A DNA stretch of 64,000 nt from Phoma sp. XZ068 (lineage: Eukaryota > Ascomycota > Dothideomycetes > Pleosporales > Didymellaceae), in NCBI GenBank assembly GCA_004835665.1, contig RBKR01000015.1:1054001-1118000 (forward strand), given 5' to 3'. The notes under the pieces were generated by a model, which was given only the letters and a program-made list of their open reading frames with translations, was not told the origin of the DNA and searched no databases. Of this stretch, positions 12,665 through 25,500 are shown piece by piece (position 1 is the stretch's first letter; each line of letters opens with the position of its first letter). The translations under genes and the position numbers were made by a program.

Positions 12665-15560
12665 TTAGTTTTTTATAGTAGAAATATCTACTAAGCTAAT
12701 TTTACTAGTAAAGTCTTGTAGTTTACTAATACTAGTTAGTTTTGTTAGATTGTTAGCTAGTATAGTACTAGTATTTTTGTATACTAGATTTATACTATTA
12801 TTTAGTAGATTTTCTCTAACAAAGTAATATATTATATTAACATGCTTAGTTCTAGTATAGTATATAGGGTTTTTTGCTAGTTCTATAGCACTTAAACTAT
12901 CTGTTTTAATAGTATTTAGAGTATTAAATAGATTATTAAACTCTTTAGATATATTACTATTAAAGAATAGTTCTTTTATAATATTTTATAGGTATATAGA
13001 CTCTTTAGCAGCTTCTTTTAAGGCTATGTATTTAGCTTCTGCAGAGCTTAAAGCTACTGTTTTTTATAGTTTAGAAATCTAACTAATAGTAATATTATTA
13101 TTACTAGTATTAAGTAAGAATATATTTCCTGTTATAGATTTTCTAGAGTCTATATTACCCCCCCAATCTGCGTCTAATATACCTACTAAACTAATTAATT
13201 TAGTAGTATATTTAGTAGATTGTTTAATAGATAAATCTAAACCTAAATCTTTAGTTTTTAATAAGTAACTAAAGATATTATTTAGGTATTTATAGTGTTT
13301 TAGGCTAGGATTAGATATAAATCTAGCTAGATAATTAACACTATATACTAAATCAGGTCTAGTAAATATAGTTAAGTATATTAAGCTTCCTATTTCTTGT
13401 TAGAATTTCTTAATTATACTACTTTGTTCTAGAAATTTTTCTAGTTTTATACCTATAGGTATAGGGATACTTTTAGGTTTATTATTAAGTTTATTAAACT
13501 TAGTAAGTACCTTATTTATAAAGTTTCTTTGTATTATTATTAAGGATTTATTTATTCTATCCCTTATAATTTCTACTCCTAGAAACTCTTTAATTTCTCC
13601 TAAGTTAGTTATTTCTAACTTAGATATAGAACTTAGTTCTTTATATAGATTATTAACTAGTATAATATTGCTAGCAAATACTAGAATATCGTCAACATGT
13701 GTTGCTAGAACAATAGGTTTACTAGTATATATAAATATACTATTATCTATTTTTAGGCTTTTAAAACCTATTTGTTCTAGTATTCTAGTAAGAAATAATT
13801 GCTATTGTCTACTAGCTTGTTTTAATCTATATAGAGCTTTATTTAATCTACAAGTTATACTAGAATATTCTTTATTCTTTATACTTGTATTAATTAAATC
13901 TATAAGCTCTTTGTCTATAGTATTTTTAAAGTATTACTTAGTATATACTCTTCTAATCCTATAGGTAGTTATAGATATATATTATCTATATCTATATTTA
14001 CATTAGGAAAAGCTTGTTTAATATCCTAAGTATATATTTCCTAATCTAAATAATTAAATATAGATAATAATAGTCTTATTAGGCTTGGTTTAGAAGTAGA
14101 AGTAAAGGTTTCTTTATAATTAATATTATACTTTTGTAGAAATCCTTTAGCTACCTACCTAGCCTTATATTTTCTAATAGTATTATCTAGATTATACTTT
14201 TTAGTTAAAACCTATCTTCCTTTTATAATAGGTATATTTTTAGGTTTTATAGTAATATCCCAAGTATTACTTTTTATTAGATCTTCTATCTCTAATTGCA
14301 TAGCTTTTAGATATAGATCCTTATCTTTACTTAGTAATACCTGCTTATAGCTATTAGGTTCTTCTATAATACTATTATTATTAGAGGTAATTAGAATATT
14401 CTCTAGTATAGAGTTTTTATAGAGAGATTTCTAATCTTGCTTATTATTAACCTCTACTATAGTATTTAGAATTATTTCTTCTATAGAATTAGACTTAGTA
14501 TCTTCTATTATTATAGGTTTTTCTTTAATAATAGTAGTATTATTAGCTAATTTATCCTCTGAAAATTCGTCTATAGAATCCTAGGTAGGTTTATTAGTAT
14601 TACTAGTATTATTCTTATTTTTTAAGTTTAAACTAGTAAATACTTCTTATATATTAGTATTATTATTAGGCTTATAATAATAGCCTTCTATAATAACACA
14701 ATCTCTAGTAGTTATAGTCTTATTACTAGTAGGATTATATAGCTTATATATATTTTTTCCTATAAATCCTACTAGATAATAGGCACTAGCTCTAGAGTCT
14801 AGTTTTTTAGTAAAATTACTAGGTTCTTTATAGTAGGTTAAAGAACTAAAAACTCTAATATTATTTATATTAGGTTTTTCTTTATATTTAAGATAGTAAG
14901 GGGTATTAAAATCTATAGAACTACTAGGAGTTCTATTATATAAATAGGTAGCTATTAATATAGCTTCCCCCCACAAGTATCTAGGTAAATTACTAGTAAT
15001 TAATAAAGCTCTTACTTTATTAAGTAATATTCTATTAATTATTTCTACTGCACCGTTTTGCTTAGGTGTATAGGGGGCAGAATATCTAGTATTTATACCT
15101 TTACTAGTTAGATAACTATCTAATTCCTTAGATTTAAACTTGTTATCTAACTATAGAGCTTTTACTTTATTATTATTAAAGACTTCTATAGAATTAGAGT
15201 TATTAGTTACTTCTAACTCTAATTCTACTATAGTAGACTTAATAATATCTATAGTACTTTTTCTAGTCTTTAGTAACTTTACTACTAAGTACTTAGTAAA
15301 GCTATCTCTAAAAGTAATATAGTATTTAAATCCTCTAAAGGTTTTAGGCCTTATAGGTCCTCCTATATCTATATATAATAGATCTAGATAACCTTTTACT
15401 TTAGTACTAGGGGTTTTATTAATATTCTTTGTTAATTTAGATTGTATATAAGTTATACAATCTTTTAAACTAATAGAGGCTGTTTCTATATCCTCTATAT
15501 TAATAAAATCTACCTTAGTAGAGTCTAGTAATTTCTTAATTGCACTTAGATTAATATGTC
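12665..15560 (-). pseudogene. Degenerate Copia pol (integrase, RT, RNase H)
   Basis: Read on the minus strand, the integrase part contains APYTPKQNGAVE (about 15,050-15,090) followed by TYLYNRTPSSS (about 14,930). The RT keeps THVDDILVFAS at about 13,675-13,705, so both catalytic aspartates survive. RNase H hallmarks follow: ADWGGNIDSRKSITG near 13,150, VALSSAEAKYIAL near 13,040 and KHVNIIYYFVRE near 12,830. These are classic Ty1/Copia motifs. Scattered TAG/TAA codons (former Trp/Gln) and at least one apparent frame shift prevent a full product. The stop is near 12,665. Confidence 0.85.
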
Positions 15561-16017
15561 CTAATCTTCTATGTGCTAGATCTATAGTATTATTATTAAT
15601 AACTATAGTTTCTTTACTAGTACTAGTATTAGTATTATTACTAGTACTATTATTATTAAGATCTATAGAATCTTCTATAGTAATATCTTCTTCTTCTTCT
15701 ATAGAATTAAGAATAGTTAGTTCTTTATTTCTATAGCTATTAGGTATAACTTTATTACTACTAGTTTTAAAATAACTAACTCCTTTCTTATAGCTACCTT
15801 TAGCTAGTAAGTTATTATTTATAGTAGTAATATAGCAACTATTCTTATTAAATAGTAGATTATACCCTTTAGAAGTAATTAAATTTAGGCTTAGTAGATT
15901 AACTCCTAGTTCTAGAATAAATAAAACATTAGTTAATTTAACTAGTTTACTAGTACTAGTAAAAACTAAGTTTATATCTTCTATACCTGTTGCTTTAATA
16001 GATTTATTAGTATTTCC

Positions 16018-17046
16018 CTACTTTATAGAGATAGAAGTAGGTTTAATACTAGTAAATAACTCTTTAATATAGCATGTGTGTATAGTAGCTCTAGAATCTA
16101 GTATAAAGTCTATAGTATTACTACTATAAGTATTAATATTACTAGTAGAAGTAACTAATACTTGTTCTTCTTCTACACTAGTATTATTAATTATTTTATT
16201 ATAGTTATTATTCTTTTCCTTTCTTAGATTAGGATATTTCTTATAGCAAGTAGATTCTTTATGTCCTTTATATAAACAATAGCTACACTTTAAATCTATA
16301 TTTCTTTTAGATTTAGAGTTAATACTATTATTTTTACTAGTACTTCTAGTATTTGTGTTAAGAGACATTTCTATATTGTTAGAATAACTAGATTTTTTAT
16401 TATTATAGTTATTATAACTAGTATTATAGTGCTTATTACTATTATTAATATAACTATTAGGTTTTCTAAAAGATTTAATTCTTCTAGATTTGTCTAGTAA
16501 TTAGGATATTATATCCTCTATATTAATTTTACTATTAGTATTAGTTCTAATAGTTTGTGTTATAATAGTAATAACATATTTATAATCTTTATTTAGATTA
16601 TTTAATAATAGGGCTATAATAAACTTCTTAGGAAGAATAATTTCTCTAGATTCTAGATTATTAACTATTCTTTTAAAAGCATTTATATAGTCTTCTAGAT
16701 TACCTTTATAGTAATCTAAAGTAGTATTAATTAATTCTTTAGATAGAATAAATTTACTACTAAAACCCTTTGCTTTATATAGATTTTCTAAAGTAATCCA
16801 AAGAGTATAGGGATTATTTATAAATCTAGTTTGTAATAAAGGGCTATCTTCTAGTGCTAGTTTAATAATAGCACTAGTTTTTAGAGCTTCTTCTTCTAAT
16901 TACTCTATATTATTATTATATATAGCTAAATCTTGTGCTATATATCTAGTAAAGCCTTTATCTATTATAATAGCTTGTATTCTAATAGACCAAATATCGT
17001 AGTTTAAACTACCTTTTAGCTTAGGAATTTTAAAAGTATCTTGCAT
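16018..17046 (-). pseudogene. Degenerate Copia gag and protease
   Basis: The start codon at 17,046 opens a gag frame beginning MQDTFKIPKLKGSLNYDIW, typical of Copia gag N-termini (substrate-like K-L-x-G-x-x-N-Y-x-x-W). An intact CCHC knuckle, CSYCLYKGHKESTC, lies near 16,250-16,290. The protease site reads FILDSRATIHTC near 16,090, with the usual Gly of D-S-G changed to Arg, a G-to-A change expected from RIP. A couple of in-frame stops interrupt the gag half. The 351 bp open stretch 16,018-16,368 is a piece of it. Confidence 0.8.
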
Positions 17047-18295
17047 TTTCTTATAAGTATATAAATATTATTAATATAATATATATTAATAGTTTAAAAC
17101 TTATAATAAAATAGTTTAATTGCTTTATATAGATTATATACCTTATTATAAAGTTTATAATCTATGTTTAACTTTTTAGGCTTTAATTATATAGAAACTT
17201 CCTAAAGGATTTCTATTAAATTTATACAAGGCTTATTATAATAAGTCTTATAAATACTATAGGTGCCTTATTTATATAAGGTTATATACCTATTATTTAA
17301 TAAGTCTAGATCTATTATAGGCTTTTTAGACTTATTTTCTTAAGTAATATAGCCTAGTATAGGTTATATACTTTTATTTATTAAGTTCCTTCTTAGTTCT
17401 AGGCGTTATAATGCTTATTAGTATAGATACTATAAGTCTTGGCAAAAATTGCCTAGCGCAAAACGCGTACTATTTATATATTTTATATTATAGTACTTTT
17501 AATTAAATAATTCTCTAAGTATAAAAGCTTAAGACTAGTCTTAGAGGCTTTTTAATACTATAGTAGCTTATAGAAGTTACTAGAGTTATTAAATAATTAT
17601 TAAGAAGGCCTTTTTTAACTAAGATATTAATACTTTAATAGTATATATCTTAGCTTATATAGTTAATAGTTTACTAATAAGTTATATATAGTATATTACT
17701 ATAGTAGTTACTGTCTCTACTAACCCTAAGGCTTAAGAGAGACTCTAGCTATTATAGTAATAGTAGAATATATAGCTTCTATAGTAGACTAGTTAGTAGA
17801 ATAGTATATTTTTGCAAAATATACTAAGTAATAGTAACTAATAGTAGTTTGCCAGGCTACTACAAGCGTTACTATAGAGTATATTATAGGTATAAATACT
17901 ATAAGTATTTATTTTATAATATAGATTCTCTATAGCTTATACTATTACTATAGTATAGCTGCTACCTAGTTTGTTCTTAGTTCTAGAGTTTTCTAGAGCT
18001 GTGTTATATTATTACTAATATAACTACCCTAAGGCCGTGTCCTATATATTATTATAATAGCTTATAAAGCTTATATAATAATATATAGTGTAGACTTATA
18101 TAGGGTGTTAATTAGATAGAAATTAAAACTCTAGTATCTTAGATTACTCCTTATTACTAAGGATCTAAGAAACAGGGACTAATAGTAGAATACTATTACT
18201 TACTAGACTAAAGTATAGTACTAGTAAGATTTTCTTCTTAGTATAAAATACTATAGTGTATTAAATACTAAATAGGAAGAGCTAGGCTTATAACC

Positions 18296-18917
18296 TATAA
18301 AGAAAGTAGGTAGGGGGGTAATAAATATAAATAACTACTTTCTTCCTCTTCTTAGTAAGGGACCTAGATTACTAGGAAAAGATATTAATAATATAATTTA
18401 GCTTTATATTATAAAGCTATATAATAGTATAGTTGTGTATTATACTATTATAGACAAGTAGTGTAATATAGTCTTATAGTATAAGCAAATAATAGAATAT
18501 ATTACTAGAGTTGCTAGGTACCTTCTAAATACTAGAAGGTATACTACTATATATATCTATAGTATTTAGCTCTTCGGCCTTAGTAAGGAGCGAGATTAAT
18601 AATACTATACTATTTAACTTCTTTAACTCCTTTAGATTTATAATATAAGAATAGTAATCTTTAATACTATTTGTTACTCCTCTTTTTAGTTTATTACCCC
18701 TCTTTAGTAGTTAGAGCTAATAGTTACACTATTACTAAAAATTCTCTTAACCCGAGTATTAGGCCTAAATAGGCAAGTAGGGCCTAATTATATCCGCTAG
18801 TATTAGGAGATTAATATTCTAGTTTTAAACCTGCACTATACCTAATAAGGAAATAAATAAATAAGAATACTCTTAACTTTACTAAAGTATTTTTCTAAGT
18901 TACTTAGAAACTTTATA
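18296..18917 (-). repeat. 5' LTR of Copia element
   Basis: A 622 bp copy of 11,943-12,564, differing mainly at C/T positions. The plus-strand bases just left of it, GGCTTATAACC, are the likely primer-binding side. They recur beside the LTR at 26,714. AGATT follows at 18,918-18,922. Confidence 0.9.
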
Positions 18918-21590
18918 AGATTAAGCTCTAGAAAGGAAAGAAACTACCTTTTAGGCCTATATATAGAATATCTAAGAAAGAACTTAGTATACTTAAGAAA
19001 TATATTAATAAAAACTTTAAGAAAGAATTTATATAAGAATTAGAATTACTAGTAGGATTTCTAGTCCTCTTTATACTAAAGAAAGATAGTAAATTATAAA
19101 TATATATTAACTACTAGAAACTTAATAATATTATAATTAAGAATTAATACCTATTACTAAATATTAAAAAACTATAGGATTAGTTATCTAGAGTATAATA
19201 CTTTACTATACTTAATTTATATAGAGTATATAATCTTATATATATAAAAGAAGGTAAAGAATAAAAGACTATATTTAGAATATATTATAGTTATTTTAAG
19301 TATTTACTAATACTGTTTAGGCTTACTAATATACTAGCTATATAGTAGGCCCTTATTAATAATATATTAAGAGTATACTTAGATATTATAGTAGTAGTAT
19401 ACCTTAATAATATTCTAGTATACTTAGTAATACTAGAAGAATATATTTACTATATTAGGGAAGTATTAGAATACTTTAGAAAGGTAGATCTTTAACTTAA
19501 ACCTAAGAAATATAAATAGTATAAAAAAGAAGTAGAATTTCTAGGCTATATTATAAGAAGGTATAGAGTTAAGATAAGTAAAATAAAGATTTAAGTTATA
19601 AAGAATTAGCTAACTCCTATCTCTCTTAAAAGAATTTAAGAATTTCTAGAATTTATTAACTTTAACTAATACTTTATTAAAGATTATTTACTTAAGGCTT
19701 TACTAATTATAAAGCTTATATAGAAGAATATACTATTTAAGTAAGAATAAGTATAAAAGAATACTTTCTAGTTGCTTAAATAGTTCTATATTAAGCTACC
19801 TATAATAATTATATTTAAGAGTAGAAAGCTACTTTAAATTAAAATAGATACTTTAGATTTAGTATTAGGAGCTTATACTATATAAGAATAAGATAGATAA
19901 TAGTACCTAATTACCTACTACTCTAGAAAGTTCTTAAAACTAAAAGAGTAATATAATATATATAATAAGAAATTACTAGCTATTATATTAGCTCTAGAAT
20001 ATTAGAAGATCTATATAGAAAGTTACTTAGAACTTACTATTTATACTAACTATAAGAACCTAGTATACTTTACTACTACTAAAACACTTAACTAATAATA
20101 AGTATACTAGTCTAAGCTGTTAGGATAGTATAAATTTAAGATACTATATACTCTAGAGAAAGATAATAGTAGAGCTAATATACTTAGTAGATAATATAAT
20201 CTAGCTAGAGAGAAAATAATAAATTAGTTTACTATACTTAGAGTTAATAAGAATAGATTACTAGGACTATCTTAGCAGCTTAATAATATAATATAAGTTT
20301 AATAGGAATAATATATACCTATAAAGGTACTAGAGGAATTAAAAAACAAGATTATAAGCTATTATTATAATAACCTACTTTATTAACACCCTAGTATAAT
20401 ATAAATAATAGAACTTATTAGGTAATACTATAAGTTTAGCTATATAAAGGATAAGGTTACTAAGTTTATTAAGAACTATATTAATTGCTAATAGAATAAG
20501 TATAGTATATATATAAAATATAGAGAAGTATAGGTAATAGAGCTACTAACAGCACTATAGATAAATATTATAATAGATTTTATTATATAACTACTTATCT
20601 TTAAAGACCCTATTATAGGATACTCCTATAACTTAATCTTTATTATAGTAGATAGGTTTACTAAAGTAGTAGAAATAATACTATTTTAATATAGTTATAC
20701 TATAGAGTAGCTTATATAAGTGTTTCTAGATAGAATTATCTATTACTATAGTATACTAGAGTTAATTATTAGTTATAGAGATAAGCTCTTTATATTAAAT
20801 TATTAAACTATACTTATAGCAGCTATTAGTACTAAGAAAAAGCTATTAACTATATATTACCTATAAATAGATAGATAAATAGAAAGAATAAATTAGACTA
20901 TAGAAATATACTTAAGAATATATAGTAACTAGAAGCAAGATAACTAGGTTTTACTATTACCTATAGTATAAATTATATATACTAATAAATTATTAGAAGT
21001 AATAGGTATAATATTATTCTTTATAAATTATAAGAGATACCTAAATCTCTTTATAAGATCTCTTAATAGTAATATCTAAATATATTTAGTAATAACCTTA
21101 GTATAAAGACTAAAGAAAGTATACTAGAAATTACTTAAAAATATTAATAAAGCTTAATAATAAGTAATCTCTTATATTAATTAGAAAAGAAAAACAGCAC
21201 CTTAGCTAAAAAAAGAGAATAAAGTCTATCTCTTTATAAAAAACTTAAGAATATAAAGACTAATAAAGAAACTAGACTATATTAAGGTTAGGCTATTTTT
21301 TTTTTCTAGGTAAATTAGCTCTATAAACTATTAACTTAAACTACTATAAGATACTAAGATATACTCTATATTCTATATATTACTATTAGAACTAGTAGAC
21401 CCTAATATACTAATCTAGAAGGACTTCTACTTCTAGGTTAAAGAAAAGACTAAGTAGAAAGTTTAAAAAATAATATAATACTAAAAGAAAGGCTATAAAG
21501 ATAAATACCTAGTTAAATAGTTAGGCTACTCTAATATAGAAAATATATAGAAGCTAGTTATAAACTTTATAAATTACTAATAACTACTAA
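18918..21590 (+). pseudogene. Older Gypsy pol fragment, right of the Copia insertion
   Basis: This continues the pol interrupted at 11,942 and aligns with about 5,545-8,200 of the complete Gypsy element. The RT palm is again YLNNILVY (about 19,398-19,430). RNase H-like and integrase-like stretches follow. Decay is severe, with almost no CpA left, so this is one of the oldest copies. Similarity to the complete element stops near 21,590. Confidence 0.75.
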
Positions 21591-21629
21591 ACTTATTTTA
21601 AAGTTTATAGAAGTATCTAGTAAGTTAAG

Positions 21630-21895
21630 TATAGCCTATATTATAGAAGAATACTCTACTAGTATATCTACTATAAGGCAGTTTATCTTCTTAGTATAGA
21701 TATCTTTACCTAACTCTTCTAACTTGTTTACTAGGCACTTAGCCTTCTTTATAGCTCTATTCTTTACTTAGGCTAGGATTTTCTTATTATATAGTAATTA
21801 TATAATTACTTTAGATAATAACTTTTTATCTTCTTTTACCTTCTTCTTATATTTAGCCTATATCTTATCTAAAGACTTCTAAGATAAGTTAAGTT
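21630..21895 (-). pseudogene. Antisense Lys-rich ORF in a Gypsy 3' region
   Basis: After the plus-strand pol ends, the minus strand carries a protein-like, lysine-rich frame. It includes AKYKKKVKEDKKLLSKVI, VKNRAIKKAKCLVNKLEELG and KDIYTKKINCLIVDILVEY, with only a few TAG/TAA interruptions. It looks like a basic coiled-coil protein and does not resemble the cysteine-rich antisense frame at 8,265-8,688. Its place between integrase and a purine-rich tract plus LTR (22,157) mirrors that other element. I do not recognise a family. Confidence 0.4.
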
Positions 21896-22156
21896 ATAAA
21901 TACTTAATATAAATATACTTAGTATATTTTAGATAGTTTATAGAAGGTATAATAAAATAATTATAGCCTAAAGTAAAGTAATAATTATAAGAAATAAGTA
22001 TAATAGTATTATAGTAATAAATTTTAATACTAAGATATAGACACTTTTAAGTAGTAGAGAATATAATAATATAATAGAAACTAAGTAGTAGTAAAGCTAT
22101 ACTTATAAAGAATAGCTAATAAAACTTAAAGTAAGTTTTAGAGGAAAGGAAGATAG

Positions 22157-22557
22157 TATTATAATCTACTTATAACTAGCTAACTAGAATACTAACAGCC
22201 TTAAGTGCTAATAGCTCTAGTATAATAATTATATAGGGCTTTCTATATAGTATAGTTATAGTATAGTTTTATTATAAGTTATATAATAAGCTTACTTCTT
22301 AGTAAGTAAGCTAGGTAGACTATATATAAAGGCTTATATAGCTTATATTAAGCTTAGTAATTATTAGATATATAGCTTATAGAAGTTAAATACTTATATT
22401 ACTATACTTAGGTAGGGCGTAGTTACTAGAGTTACCTCTATATAGGGTAACTAGAGTATATAGAGCCTAGCTTAGCTATTTATTATAAGGTAGTAAATAG
22501 TCTACTATTAATTAACCTTATTTAGAACTATTATAGTTCTACCTACTTATATTAATA
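22157..22557 (+). repeat. Probable Gypsy LTR
   Basis: Preceded by the purine-rich GAGGAAAGGAAGATAG, it starts TATTATAATC like the other Gypsy LTRs and appears to end TTAATA near 22,557 (about 401 bp). The simplest reading is the 3' LTR of the older plus-strand Gypsy. Gag-like sequence follows directly, so it could instead be, or also be, a 5' LTR. No second copy was found to fix its ends. Confidence 0.45.
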
Positions 22558-25500
22558 CTTCTCTCTCTAGTGCCCCTAGCTATTAAGCCTAATATTTTAT
22601 TTACTCTCTTTACTAAGAAGTAGATTATAGTATTATAGAATAAGTAACTAATTAAGCCCTATTATAGAGGAACTTACCCTAAAACTACTAGAAGCCTTCT
22701 TTTCTATAGTAATAGGGGAGTCCTTTATATTAAGGATAGTAAGAACTTAGAATATAATACTAAGAGATAATTAACCTATTATCTCTTTAAATATAATAAA
22801 TAAGGTATAAGGCTTACTAGTATAAGCTAGTAGACCTTCTAATAGGTTATAGTAGCCTATAAAGGCCTAGAATACTCTAGTAGTAGATAGTATAGAATAA
22901 AAGCTATAAGAGTTAGAAGCTTAGTATAAGAAGGCTATAAAGATATAATAAGTAGCTTACCTTAAGAAAATAAAGGCTAGATACCTTACTAGAGATATTA
23001 ATACTCTATAAGCTATTTCTAGTAGAGCTCTATTAGCTATAGTAGTTCCTATAGTCCTAACTTTAGGTTTATCTTACTCTAAGCTACTATATATATTTAC
23101 TAAGTAGATATATATAGTATATAACTACTAGAAGTAAGATTATAAGTAGTTTTTTAATAGACTACCTACTAACTTCCTACAGAAGGTATAAAAAGTTAAT
23201 TTTAGTATATAGTACCTATTAGAGACTATAAAGACCTTATAGTTAGTATACTATACTAACTAACTTTATATAAATCTCTTATAGAAACTAACCTAGAAAG
23301 CTATAAAAGCTATAATACTAGGCTCCTTAGGTACTATCTTAGAAAGGAGATAAAAAGTATATAAGGCTTTAAGTTATACTAAAATACTTTCTTATAGTAG
23401 TTCTATAAATTTACTAGATTATATAAGGTCTTACTAGAAAGAACTAGGTAATATATATAGAGTAAACTTCTAAGTAATTAGATATATTTATATATTACCT
23501 AAAGAGATATAAAGGCAGCTATTTATATACCTAGAGGAGTATTATATAATACTTAGCTAGGTAGAAGAGGTTACTAATATAATTTATTAATAGAAAGGCT
23601 ATTCTAAGAACTTAAAGAAGGAAAAACCTTCTAAGATATTAGAGAAGTAGAAAAGTAACTTAAAAGATATAAAGGGGTCTAAAAAGGCTATAATATATAA
23701 GAAAGAGAGTAGTTCTAACTATAGTAGCCTAAAGAGGCCTAAAAGGTTAAAGCTAAGAGTAGACTACTTTATAGTAACCTATTATAGGTATAGGGAGGTA
23801 AAATATATTAGACTAAAGTATCTAAACCCTAATAAGTTTATAAAACCTAAAGAAGAAAGAAACTTAGAAAAAAGCAAGAAGTAAAAGGATTAGATCTACT
23901 CTTTCTTACTTATATCTCTTATATATAAAAGAGTAGAGATCTTAGTACCTTTTATATAGTATTATACTCTTAGCTAGTATAGCTACTTATAGTAGAAATA
24001 ACTATAGAATCTTCTAGACTAATAGAGGCCTTAGTAGATAGAGGCTCTTAGCTTAATTTACTCTTTATAATTATAGTAAAGAAGTAAAATCTTTATATAG
24101 ATTCTCTACCTAAATTTCTTATAGAGGGGGTAAATAGGTCTATAATATAAATATATAGTACTATAACTATAAGAATAACTATAGTTAACTTATAAAGCTA
24201 TAAGGAGGTAGGTAATATACTATTTATAGTTACTAACTTTAGAAAGTACTAAATATATTTAGGCCTGCCTTAGATTAATATATATTAGCCTAAAATTAAT
24301 TATACTACTTAGTATATACTCTTTAGAAGGATAAAGGTTAAGAGTATAACTAAATTTTTTAAGATAGTATTAGAAGATATAGAAGAGTTTAATTATACTA
24401 TATATAACCTCTAGATAGATATATATCTATGTTATAGCCTTTATAGGCTAGAATAGGCTAGATTAACCTAATATAGACAAAATGCCTATATACTATACTA
24501 ATTTTATAGATATTATATTAAAAGATAATATATAGTGTTTACCTAACTATAGCTTAAATAATTTAGTAATTAATTTAGCTAAAGAAACTATACTTCTATA
24601 TTAGCCCTTATATAGTCTATTAGAGGCAGAATTAGTAGTGTTATATAAATATCTAGTTAACTATATAGCTAGAGGCTAGATTTAATACTTAAGATTCTCT
24701 ACTAGAGCCCTAATATTATTTATAAAGAAGAAGGATAGTAGTTTATACCTTTATATAGACTTTAGAGGCCTTAATAAGATAACTATAAAGAACTAGTACT
24801 TATTACTCTTAATCTTTAAATCTTTAGATTACTTCTTAAAGATAAGAGTATTTACTAAACTAGATATTAAGGACACTTATTATTAGATCTAAATAAGAGA
24901 AGAAGATAAATAGAAGACTATATTCTAGACTAGATATAGTTATTTTAAGTATACTATTATACCCTTTAGCCTAATAAACACATCTACTTAGTTCTAGGTA
25001 TATATAAATAAAGCCTTAGTAGAACTAGTAGATATTATATATATTATATACTTAGATAATATCTTAATATTCTTAAACTAGACTAGCCTTAGATAAGGTT
25101 AGGTAAGGTTAGATATAGTTATATAAAAAAAAGGTTAGGTAAGGTTAGGTACCTATAAAGGTACCTAACCTTACCTTACTTTTTTAGGTATTATATAACT
25201 TAGGTAAGGTTAGGTAAGGTACTTATACCTAAGGTTAGAGTAAAATATTATATACTTTAAAACTTAAAAATATTTAATTATAATAGCTAATTATAATAGT
25301 ACCTTACCTTACCTTACCTAAATCTACCCCTATCTACTTTACCTTACCTAACCTTTTTTTTTAAGTACTTAACCTAACCTAACCTAAGGTCTATATAACT
25401 TATACCTAACCTTACCTAAGGTTTATATAACCTATACCTAACCTAACCTTACCTTAGGTAAGAAGTACCTATCTAGCTAGTCTATCTTAAATATAGAAGA

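Larger units (their letters stand above)
11943..18917 (-). mobile_element. Ty1/Copia LTR retrotransposon, mildly RIP-damaged
   Basis: A 6,975 bp element with two 622 bp LTRs (11,943-12,564 and 18,296-18,917). It is flanked by AGATT at 11,938-11,942 and 18,918-18,922, inserted into an older Gypsy pol. Coding runs on the minus strand from about 17,046 to 12,665 in the order gag, protease, integrase, RT, RNase H, which is the Copia order. A run of C next to the left LTR is the polypurine tract on the coding strand, confirming that the left LTR is the 3' one. Stops are few compared with the Gypsy copies and several catalytic motifs survive, so it is younger or less exposed to RIP. It is still disrupted. 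Confidence 0.92.

Noticed and set aside
13668..13964. 98-codon plus-strand hydrophobic frame
   Set aside because: It lies opposite the Copia RT catalytic region and is a shadow.
25090..25475. Interstitial telomere
   Set aside because: The repeat unit is GGTTAGGTAAGG-like and arranged as inverted arrays, not TTAGGG head-to-tail.
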